The notes under the pieces were generated by a model. That model saw only the letters and a list, made by a program, of their open reading frames with translations. It searched no databases and was not told the origin of the DNA. Shown here piece after piece: positions 13,101 through 25,100 of a stretch of DNA of 64,000 bases. The translations under genes and the position numbers were made by a program. This DNA is from Formicarius rufipectus. Taxonomy: Eukaryota; Chordata; Aves; Passeriformes; Formicariidae. Position 1 is the stretch's first letter; each line of letters begins with the position of its first letter. Location of the stretch: contig VXAU01003158.1 in assembly GCA_013399695.1 (NCBI GenBank), forward strand, positions 124,001 through 188,000, written 5' to 3'.

Positions 13101-16100
13101 TTGTCAATCCCCTTATCTTAATTTGAAGCTCCCAAGTAGCTGAAGAGGTCCTGGAGAGGAACAGGGATGACAGTGTTATGCATGATCTTGGGCATAGCAC
13201 ATCACTGCACTGGTGAGGAGGGGTCTGGTATCCTTCAGAGGTGACTAGGGCTACAATTTCTCTGCCAGAAGTTACAGGGGGAAATGCTTGTTTTCACAGA
13301 TACGACCTGAACCCCTAAAAATAATTTGGGGTCTCAGGGGCAGAAGAAATGGCAGCACCCTGGGCCAAACTTGTCCTTCCATCATCGCAAGGATGGCTGG
13401 GTTGCAAGAATTGTGTTTGGGGTCTTGTTTCAGTAGATGTGTGAGCTGCAGCTAGTGCTTTGGGGCACAGTGGTATGTGATGGCAGCTGTTGCCTTAGGA
13501 CACCAGCCTCATCAGGTCACACTTTGTATCTCCTTGTTCCCCTTTGGTCAGCCTGAGTTAAGTGCCAGTGAGACAGGTCTTCGAGGCCACTTTCCTCACG
13601 AAACTTCTGGAAACAGGCCTAAAGAGATAGGTGCTTTCTAATATGCTGTCTCAACTATTAGGAGACAGCAGAGTCCCTGAGGGAGTTATACCCTTTGGAT
13701 GCAGTGGGAACATCATGACTTTCTTCCCTGAAGAGCTGCTGTATTTTGTCCAATCACTTAACTTTTGGGTACCATAAAATCTGAAGTGTACGCTTTTCTT
13801 CCTAAACCTGTTTGGTTGTGCTTTTTTTTTTTTTTTAAAATCTTTTGAGGATGTGATAACCTTTGCTTTGTTTTTCCAGGTGCTCAGATAAGCTGTTTTG
13901 CACCCAGCTCCTTCTCCTGGCGACAAGCTGCTTATGTGGACTCCTACTGCTGGGCAGCTGTGCAGCAAAAGCAACCATCCCAGAACAACTTAGAAAACAT
14001 ACCCCTGTGGCTGCATAAAGTATGTACAGGTCTCCATCTCCTAGAATAGTTATTCCCACATAGAAATCTACCTTTGTCTCATTTTTCTTGCTCCTGTGCT
14101 CTGCTGTAGTACTTGGATCTGCTGTAGTACTTGGTTCTGGCTTGACTTTCTATGTTTAGAATTCTTTTTCCCCTTACTTCCAAAGACGGTAGTACTAGAG
14201 AAGGTATTTTCTGCTTTTAAATAAAGAGTCACTAGTTATCTGACACAAGAGTAATATTAATGTTGCTGTGTTGCCCTGGAGCTGAATGCTTTACCTGGCT
14301 TTAGCAGGAACTATTTTACAACTGGAATACAGGACACAACAACTGCCTTAATGCTTGTATCAAAAGTTTATTGTAGGAAAACAGGGTAGTAAAAACATTT
14401 TATATTTTTACTGTGTTGCACTTGGCCAGTTGTGTATGGACAGAGACTTATGGCAGGTAGGCATTTTGGGAGAGATGAAATTAGGTTTAATCCCTGTGTT
14501 CAGTGTGCTCCTCTGCGTGTCTGCAGGCTGTTCTCTTGCAAACCATGACCTGTCTTTCACTGCTTCAGGTAAAACAGCATCATACTGAATGCACAGAAGG
14601 ATTTATTTTATGGGTAGAAAGAGCAGTAGGTACTGACTCAAAGCAGTTAGCTGAGCTTTGGCAGGAGTTACAAACTGAGTCAGTGCCATACCAATGCCTG
14701 GAGCTGATTCTGCTGGCGAGACAGCATCGGCATGCTCAGGCAGTACTGATGCCACAGTAAGAAATGCTGTTGGGCTTCTTCAAATTTGTGTGCTGCCTTC
14801 CTCAGCCCTTTTATTACTTGCCCCAGCAAATAAACCCTGGGCATCTGGGAGTTGAGGAGATTCTGGTATTAGAGGGAGATCAGGTAGGGGACTTGCAGCA
14901 CCTGTATTTCTTGGTTTTGCTGCAGTATCCTAAAACTCAGTTATTATCCAGTCATTTGGTGGTATCTTCTCGAAGAGACTCAAGGCTGTCTCTGATTCGT
15001 TTACTGACTCTAATCACTTAGTGAGGATTTACTACTGCCTTCCCCATTTGTCTTCATTCAAAACCATGACCCAACAGTTGCGTGTTTCATAAATATTAAA
15101 ACCAGACTTGTTGGTTTCTAGCCTGAACTCTTCCTTGCTCAGTTAGGGTTTCACTTCACTTCAGCCGGACGTTCTACAGAGGCCAGTTGAAGCTGCTGGG
15201 ACATTTTGCAATGCAGGTAGCTGGCATGGCTGGAAACTCCACCTGCAAACCTCGACATTTGCTGCCCCTTTCTCTTGAGGGAATGAGTTCATGTTACCCA
15301 AATTTTTTATGTTGAATTTTATTGGACAGTTTGCTAGTTTGCCAGCCATGACAAATAGCTTCAGTAGTCATACTTTTGTGACGCGACCCATGGTAGTTTG
15401 CTGAATAGTGCTCTCTCATGAATTGTTGCAGTTCCTCCACGACAGCTTAATGGTATGTGATGTTTCCTTGTAAATACCCTGCAGACTGCCTGCAGGAAGT
15501 ATGTCTGAACACCAGTCAGAGGCTGTGGCAGAGGCTGGGCACCTGTCTTAACCTCCTAGGTCCATGATTAGCCACCCACTCTTCTGATCCAGTCATTGGG
15601 AGCTGCAGATGCTGTTTGGAGGGCAGTATTACTATCCTGCTAGTAGTTGTTCATGAACTTCCGTGCTTTGCAAGTTTACAAGGAAGGAGTGGTTACAGCT
15701 AATGATAGTGAACTCTGGTTCCCAGTGTGGTATTGAAAGGTATCTGATTGCTCTTTGAATCCTGGGCCTACTGCTACTGAATGGCTTGGGATCACTTCTT
15801 TGTGAAGACAGGGATTGTTTGTGTTGTCCCTGCAAGGTATATACAAGCTCCATACTCTGCAGATTTTGGCTAGATAATCATTTTAAAATTGGGCAAGGCA
15901 GAGCCTTTTGGGAGCACAGTGTTGTTAATGAGGAACGGGAGCCTTCCTGTGTTCAGGTCAGTGGAGACCTGACTGCAGTGCAAGGGCAGGGATTCACACA
16001 GAGGGACAGCAGGGATTGCTAGGCCAAGTTCTTAAGACAATGCTTAAAACTCTTTTTTTTTCTGATTTCTGGACAGCAGACCTTTTATTTGCAGAGCATC

Positions 16101-19100
16101 TCAGAATCTTTGCAGTGCTCTGACTCAGTAGCTTACTGTATTGGCATGCTGGAGAGCCTCCATAAAAAAATGTGCTTAATGAGGCACTATATTACAGTTT
16201 TGGGAGAATGAGGTTGTAGTCACTAATTCCTGATTAAAATGTATGGATTTCCTTATGACGTGATCTCTGTGCTTGCTCAGAAGTGCTGACAAAGGTTTGC
16301 CTCATAGGGCAGTGGTTAGTGTGGCATAGAGAGGAAGTAGGACCAGTAGTTCTTTAGTGAAGAAGCCAAATTGTAGCAATCTGCCCTGCTTTGTGCTAAG
16401 CATCTAGTTGCCCTGAAGGATTATCAAACCTGGGTTACATTACAGAAAAACTGAAACTTCCATTTTCCTTCTATTTCAGAGAACAAGTTTGTGCTGGGAT
16501 TTTTGGTTTTTTGAATAGTAAAATGTATGTTTCAGTTCTGGGCAATGCCCAAAGCTTGGCATCTTTACTGGTTGTTCTTTCTGCTCTGGGAGATCTCTCC
16601 CAGTGGTTGAATTTATCAGTTTGGAAACTTGTTTTGGAACAGAGAGGAAGAGTGCACTGCAACTTTCTGGGTTCCTTGACTCTCTAGTGGTGTGTGTGCT
16701 TCTAGAGGTGCCCAGAACCTCTGTGGAAAACAGGATTTCTGACATTTCCAATGATCTTGGAATCACTCTTCACACTGGATAACCCTTAGCAGAAAGCAAA
16801 ATGAGTTCTGTACTCAAATGCACAATTCAATAAACAAAATACCTGCAGACAGATAAATGTAAAGAAGAGACTATGGTAGGTCCTGTCTGTATTCTTAGTT
16901 TAACACTAAGATTTCCTGTTCTGTGTCAGTGAAAGAGCTGTCAAAATGATTATGTGGTTGGATCCTCTGACAAGACTTCTTTTCAGGGTTGTCATTGATG
17001 AAGCTTACTCTAGTTGTGCTTCAATCTTTTGTTATCTGTTTTCTTCTGGGATTTTCCATTAAGGTTTGTTTCTCTTAAGAGGTTTCTGGTGTCTATCTGA
17101 AGTGTTGGAACAGAGTTACTAGTTTCTAAAGATGAGTGGTAAATGGAGACAGAGAGTGGGGGATGGAGGAGTCAGGTGTTTGTTCCTTCTGTGCAAATTG
17201 TTTGCTTATTGTCTCTAAAAGATGAGTGCTCCACCTGACAACTTCGATTTGCTGAAACATTTCTTGATCCTTAATTGGAGTAGAGATAAGCTTTTGGCCA
17301 TTGTGTGGGGCAGTCCTTGCAGCCTAGTGGAGGAGGAGACTGCACTGTGAAGCCTTTTTAATCCATAGTTCACAGGGAAATTTGAAAAAAAAAACTTGTG
17401 TAGGAGAACAGTGAGCATCATCTTCCTGGCTCTTAATGTCCACCAGACACAATAGCAACCAGGCAAGTTGAGGGGTAGTTGAGCACTGAGCGGTGACCTC
17501 TTTACAGCCTTGAAATCTGGATTGCTAGGATGGAACTGCTTATGATCAAGAACCCTCCCGTGGATTTTTTTTAATTACTGTATTTTCTAGTCTGTTTTTA
17601 ACTGGGGAGAAACAAAGAGGAAGATAAGAGTTAGCAAAGTAGATGTCAAGGGAATAGATGATTGCTCAGAAGGCGGCGCTTTGTGCTGGTGTGCAGTGCA
17701 GGCAAACAGTTCACCTGACTGACTGTGGAGAGAAGAGGTCATCACACATGGCACAGCCAGAAGAGGTCAGTCATCTGGCTCTGATCTCTGTCAGTCCAGG
17801 GCAAGCGCTGTGGGACTTGCTGAAAGAATTGCATGCATAAAGTGGGTCTGCAGTCTGTGTGCATGAAGTGAAACTTAAGTTGTTGAAATCCCTCAGTTTT
17901 TAAAACAGCAGTAAGATTTACCATGGACCCATGAGGTGTTCTTTGAATTACTTGTCTGTGAATACACAAAAAGAACCCCTTGAGGTTATTAATTGTCTTG
18001 ATGATGTAGTTATAATCATGATTGTTACCTGGTTCTAGTTACTTAGCATTTGTAAAACTTCTAAGTTGGCTGAGGACTGCTCATGTTTCACTTGTAAACC
18101 CCATCCAGATGGATTAAGGGCTGTCCGAGCAAGAAAACCTGAATGCAGATGCATTTATAAACAGTTCTTTGGGAGTGTAGTGTTACAGCTACCTCAGTCT
18201 GTTGCAGATGGAGTCATGCACTTCACTCGTAAGAGAGAAGCATTGGTATAAAAGAGTGAGTTAACATAGCTCAATGATAAATGAGACAGTGGTTCAACAA
18301 GAATCAGTGGGAAGATACGCTTTGTTATTTAGTGCATGGAGGATAGAATCAGATAGAACTGTTAGAGAGACACTCCTGTTGAGTCACGAGGTCCAGAAAG
18401 GACACCCTCATGTTCCAAACTCCTTCTCAGAGGGGAGTTCAGACATAGTGACTGGATTCAGATTTAGTCCCAGACTTTGGCAAGTTTATGTCTAAAGGAT
18501 TATGTGTGCGCTGTCAGTCCTTTATATCACTTAGCTAAGATTTCAAGGTTTAGCATGCTATTAATAATTTATTGACTTTGTGTTGTGGCAAGGAATCTGA
18601 ACCTTGAGGAGTAACCTCTCAAGGGGAGAACCTGGCATGCAGTCTGCAGCCCTGCAGGAAGGCTCAGCAGGCCCTGGGCTGTTTGTCGAGTATGATGATG
18701 CACTTACAGGCATACAGCAAGAGGTCTGGGTCACCATTTCAGACATCCCTTGACTATCAAGTTGCCATCTGTCCCCCAAAGTCCAGAATAAGCTAGATGG
18801 AGCCATCACAGCCTCCACTGGTGAGTATGGCTTGAGCTAATTGAAACTGGAGAACAACAGGTTTTAAGCTATATCAAACCAGAAAATATGTAACAGGTGG
18901 GGTATGATGTGGTTTGAGATTCACTTGCAGGTTTGGAGACAGGATAGGATCTCAGTAAGAATGAGGAGTTGTTTATAGCTGTTTTCTGGTGAAGACAAAT
19001 GAGGAATCTCCCATTGTTGCAAACAGGAATAGGGTTGTATCCAGATGATACCTTAACTTCTAGAAACATGTCATTAGCCTGTTTGAGGGGTAGTGCCTTT

Positions 19101-22100
19101 GCTTAGGCTCTTCTCAGTGACAGATAGAAATTTGGAACTGAAGAGGCAGACACTTCACCATCTTCATGTATTTTAATGAGAAATATTTTAATGTCGAGTG
19201 AAGAGACTTCAGTGGTTCCTTCTTTGTTGAATTCTGTCTACCAATTAATTTTCTCAAAACTGTTATCTAGACCTGTGCAGCTTAAAGCTTTATGCTATTG
19301 TACTTGAAGTTACTCTTTGACCACAGTCAGGTATGGTAGAAGTCAGAATGCTTGCAGTCACTTGTATAGTGCTTGCCTAGAGGAAATAAGGGCTGAAGAT
19401 GCAATAACATTAGAAAACTGTAGTTTTCTAAATGCCATTGAAGTGGTTCCCACCTTCTGCCAACCATCTTTATCCAGACCTTGGCAAGCTTTCTGTAGAC
19501 TAGGTCCTTGAAAATGATGTTTGTGTCACTCCACCAACACCTGCTATATTTTCTTTGGATGATAAAAGCATACTTGAGGTTATAAATAAGTTATTTAAAT
19601 GTCCTTTTAACTTATTTGCTGTGTATTTACTGCATTTTAGCACAGTTGAATCTGGCAATGGTACATTACAGAGTATTTTGTTTTATTCTGATTTTATCTT
19701 TCACCTTCAGGAAAGTGTGGTGCTAACGCATCTTTAAAAGACAATATTGTGATTCCAGCAAATAATGTGCTTATGCAAACGGGTTACTGGAACACTTCTT
19801 CTATACCCTTGCATAAGTTCTGGTTGAACAGTGAGCTGATTACTAACAAATTTACTTAAACAGCCTGAAACGTACACAGAGCTGGAAGGCTTGTCAGCTG
19901 AAATGAACTGCTGCAGCACAGGACAAGGGGCAGCGACCTCTTGGCTTTCTAGTGGTCTGCTTTCTTGGGAGCCTGTGGTACCACTCAGCATGCTGTCAGA
20001 CTAAGGGCCAAGCAAGGCTGAAGAACCTGCTTCTGTCGTGTTTAATTTTCAGGAGTTCAGCAATACTTACCAGAAAACATACAGAGGACTGCTATTGGAG
20101 TCCCTGGTGCATGTGCTTCTCGTTTTGTTTGTCTCATACTGAATATTAATCACACAGTACCTGTGCTAGTATCTTCCAGAATCTCAAATCAGCCTAACTG
20201 AAGCTCTGCTACTCTGTTTTTGAGTGCCAAAATCAGTGGGCTTTTGGCTGTCCTTTTCTCTTTGCAGCTGGTTAGCAGTGAAGACTGAGCATCCAGGTTG
20301 AAGAGGTGGTGTAGCCTTCAATGCACTTTCACTAATGAAGTTCAGAAAGGAGCATTTTGGGCCATAGGGTGTTTTATCTATTCTAATGTATCTGTTGTAA
20401 TCTGCTTTCAGAGGACCTTTTTTCAGTTATGCAGTCTCACACCATTTTACATCCAACATTAAGCACTTGCTCTTGAAAAGGAACTTGATAACTACCCAGC
20501 AAATGAAAAACTGAGTTTTACTTCCAGGCCAGTGTCTTCTCTGGCATACCTTTGACCATACAAAGATATGAGGTCTGTGACACTTCCTGTTTAACTTAAA
20601 TCCTGCAAACTACCCAAGACTGAAGTAGCATTTCCTCCTTGTGTATTTGGCACCTTGGAAGCAAATAAACCATAAACCACAAAAGAAAGGCAGATGGCAC
20701 TTGGTCATCTGTGTGTGGATACCATGGAGTCCTCTTCTTAAAATGAAAAGTAATTATGTGTGACTGTAAAATGTAGTCAGATCAGCTGGATAGTCCGAGT
20801 CTATTTCTCTGAAACCTAGGACTCGTGCCAGATGACTTTGCATTTTCACTTCTGCCTGTTGGTTCAAGGCCTTAAATTTTAATGATCCTAAACAATTTGC
20901 TAGTTATCCAAGCCTCCTGTTAACAAATAGAACAAGCGTATCTTTCATTTTCAAAAAAGCCAGAATCTGAGAAGGATGGAGTCGTGCATCAAGTGCTGTG
21001 GAAGGGCTGACAAATACAGGCTTTTGTTTCCAAACAAAAAGAGCTGGAATAATGGTGACACTGCTACTCTGGTTTTGAAACCATTCAGGAAATAGCTGCA
21101 TAGTGTTTTCTCATGCTGCCATAAGCTACAGCTTTGGGAGTGCTGAGAGCCTGGTGAGGGGAAGCCCAGCAAGTGCATGGCAAATGTGCCTTTGCCCCAG
21201 CAGTGTGATGCTTCCAGGTGAAGAGGCGGTGGTGAAGGAGTTGGGGAAAGGAGGAGGTGCAAGAGATGGCAGAGGCTGTTTTTCTTAAGACAACAGCCTC
21301 ATGAGGCCCAGCCGATGGGAGGACTGGAGACAGAGCAAGAGGGTTGATGTCAATTTGCTGCACAAGTGCAGAATGTACCCACAGTCTTTCAAGGTATAAA
21401 GAAAGTGGTGGAAACTGGGGCAATGAAGATTTGGGGCTGTGATTTCAGTGTGTCAACTATCTTGCTTCTCACCACACTTCTTGCAGGACTCGGGGTAAAG
21501 AGATCTCAAGGGTTAATGGGATACTGTTGGTGGCATTTCCAGTTTTGAGGATCAGAAAGGGAATTCCTAGATCTCTTGATGCCTGTAAAATTTCAAATGA
21601 GTGAGTAGTAAAGCCAGATGGTGTAAACCAATGTAAAGTTGCTCCTTACTAAATCAGATGTGTCAGTTGCTTCCTTCCCCACTTGGAACCAGTGGAAGGG
21701 AGCTCAGAAGTATATGACACAGAAGTGAGTGAAACCAACCAGGCTTTGTGGCAATTTCTAAATAATACAGAATTCAGAGAACTGACAAAACCTGGACATG
21801 AAACCATAAAGCTGTGGGTAGGCGAAGGCATCCAGGACTCAGACCTGTGAGACCTGGTGGCATTGTCCACAGGGATAAATAGAGCAGATTCTTGTACTGT
21901 TGGGCTTGAGTTGATGAGATATCTGTCAACAAAAACATGTTGGACCTGCCCAGAGCTTTGCACCTCAATTGGAAAGGCTGGACCTGGAGAAAAGAAGGTG
22001 ATCTAAGGTCATGTCTTGTGTGCAGAGAGGTGGTAGGGCAGAGCTGTAGACAGTTTTTATGGGCTGCTGTGGCTAGGGGAAATCAGTTTTTATTTATGAT

Positions 22101-25100
22101 CTAATACATCACATGCATTCCTACTATCAATAATAACACATGATTTTACTTTAATGGCAAATTACTATTAGAAGTAACTTTCCTGAATAAAATACTCAAT
22201 AACATAAAATTAAATATTTTATGCATTCAGAACTTTAATCTCTCTTGATTAATGCAGACAAGTTAACATAGTAGTATTAGGTCCAGATTCTCATTTTGTT
22301 AAATACCTACAAATGTAAGTGGCGCTTTTCCACTTGGTTCAGCTCAAGTTTCCTCTAATATTCACCACTGACTTTTTCAATGACTGTGCATGTGCATGGC
22401 TCTAACACTTCAGATGCCTTACATCTGTTTCACACTTGTTCACCACAACCGATTTAAAATTCCATAGGAACTGATGCTAGATTTGAGTTGTGTGCTTGCT
22501 ATCAAAAGTTCAATGTAATGAATTAGAGTTTGGCCAGTTTTTCAGTACATTTTATTAACTAAATGGTTGTCTGAACAGATTTTGCATCATGTCTCTGTAA
22601 GTATAATGTTATGTTTGAGTACAAGGTCACATAGATAGAAAATGCCATCTTTCCAGCATCTGGAGGGAATTAGAGTTAAAATCTCATGATGAAAACTGCT
22701 GCTTCCTTATGGGTAGAGGAAAGATGGAAAGACTTCAAACTGTTTTATTTTATACCTGCTCCAGTCCTTATCCTAAGCAATGGGGGCTGTGTAAAGGCTG
22801 ACTTCTCAGTACTGCATTAACACCAGACCATTCTGGTGCTGTGTGTTGGTTTCCATTTAGGAGTTACCTGAAAATAAATACTCTGAAATATTGCAACAAA
22901 CTTACATCCTTTACAGTTACTATATGTCAGGCACTGAACAGATGTGTTTGCAGGCAGATGCAGAGCGATAATGGGTCTATTCATTAACTTTCTGACAGCT
23001 TATGGAAAGCAGGAGAGATTTTGCTGTTTTTTGGAGCAAAATTGCTATGAACAGTAATGACACATCTGGGAAGCAGTTGTGACACTGTTCTTCCAATCAG
23101 CCTCTCTGATAGCTGCTTTGCTTTGCTATTTGTTGTTGTCCAGGTTGATGCTGTCTTTCTCAATGTCAGCTTGTGCAGTGCAGTTCTGAATGTTATGTAA
23201 ATGTTATCAGGATCATAATAACTGTATTCTGCTTTTGTTTGTTTGTTTGTTGTGGGGTTTTTGTCTGCTTTTTTTATGGGGGGAAGCTCTAAGCAGCAGT
23301 AAGGTTACTGGAGCTGTCTAGAAAGAGATTCTGCTTCCCTGCATGTCCCAAACCCCACAAAAGTGAATTTTACTAAAAGCGTTTAAATAAAATTATAAGG
23401 AGTTTAATAGGCTTATAGGGAACCTAATACTTATATGGAATGATTGGCTGAATTATTTTTTATACAGGTGAAGCTTAATGAGAACTTTTTTTCTCCCCTC
23501 AGTTCTTCCCATACATCCTTCTGCTCGTCGCTATCCTGCTGTATCTACCGTGTTTGTTCTGGCGCTTCACCGCAGCACCTCATCTTTCCTCAGACCTGAA
23601 ATTTATTATGGAAGAACTTGACAAGGCCTATAACAGGGCAATCAAAGCTGCTAATAGCATTCGAAGTGGAGACCCCAGGGACCCTACTGACTTGGTTCCA
23701 GCTGTTAATGAGAACTTGACCCAGAGGTAAGATGTTGGGGCTTGGCTTTCTTTGCTCTTTTCCTCAAGTTCTTAACAGATGTGACATCTGTGCTAAACTT
23801 ATTGCAAAGGTTTGAATGGTGACCTGACACACTTAAATTTGGTTAAAAAAAAGAAACCTAAAATTATTACTGTGGGCACTTGGAGCTGGAACTTACATCT
23901 TATTAGTTTTTATTTTTCAAAGAAAACATTTCATGAGCTCTTCAGATTACTAACTACCTGAGATGTTCTGATTTCTCTAGTTGTAGTAGGTGTTAAGTAG
24001 TTTTAGCCACCGCAGCATAAGTAAACAGAGATGCTGCAGTTGTCAGTGTTCTTGCACACTGTGAGTGAGCTACTTGTCATCTCTTGTCCTTTAAGATCTT
24101 GGTTTGCAAAGCTTCTGATCAAAGGAAAAAAAAAAAAAACAATAAAAAAAAGACCAAAAGCATCCCCTCCCTCTCTGATCATACTGGTGCTCTGTTCTGG
24201 TCTGATCCAGTTTCTGCTTTCTTCTGTGTCAGGGTACTGTTTCTCTCTGCATGTTGGGGTACAGTGGGGATTTAGGTCTGTTCTTTAAAATGTGGAATTA
24301 GGTCTTGACAGGTAAAAAGCCTTCCAGTGTTCTGTTACTGAACAGTGCTTGGGGAGTCTGCTTTTCCTTATGGATTTTCTTACTAGACTTGTTTTGTATT
24401 GGAAAAGAACAAAAATATCTCTTTTGCCACAAGGGCTTTAATCTTTTTCAGTTTTCCAGTGTTTGAGCTCTTTTGTCTCTTAAGTGACTTTTCTGTATTA
24501 GAGTGCCAGTATTCTTCTATATATGTGCTATTCTGTTGGTCTTCTACTGACTTCAATAAAACTACACTTGATATACCCCAGAAGAGGATGTGGACCTGTT
24601 GGAGTGGGTTCAGAGAAGGTCACCAACATGACCAGGGGACTGGAACACTTCTACAAAGACAAGCTGAGAAAGCTGGGATTGTTCTGCTTGGAGAAGAGAA
24701 GGGCCTGTAGAAACCATATTGCACTCTTCCAGTATCTAGAGGGGATCTGGAAAAAAGCTGGAAAAGGAGATTTTAGAAGGGCATGCAGTGACAGGACAAG
24801 GTAGAATGGCCTTAAACTGAAAGAAGGCAGGTTTAGATTAGATATTGGAGGAAAATTCTTCCTGTGAGAATGGTGAGGCTGATGCGTGTAGTCCAGAGAA
24901 GTTGTGGATGCCCCATCTCTGGAAGTGTTCAAGGCCAGGCTGGATGGGGCTTTGAGCAGCCTGGTCTAATGGAAGGTGTCCAGGCTCATGGCACAGGGGA
25001 GCAACTTGGTTGGAAGTATATGATCTTTAAAGAACTCTTTCAACCCAAGCCATCCTGTGATTCTGTAATTTTAAGAGAGATTCCAATCTTGTGTCTGTTT

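Larger units (their letters stand above)
14020..23502. other. PANX1: PANX1 intron 2
   Basis: About 9.5 kb with no exon or recognised transposon. An 18-bp unit is duplicated in tandem at 14101-14136, a (TTTG)n run lies at 23235-23251, and an AT-rich block lies around 22080-22280. The acceptor is ttctcccctcag at 23491-23502. Confidence 0.6.

Noticed and set aside
14355..15021. Cluster of three plus-strand frames in PANX1 intron 2
   Set aside because: No recognisable domain, no consistent splice sites, different frames.
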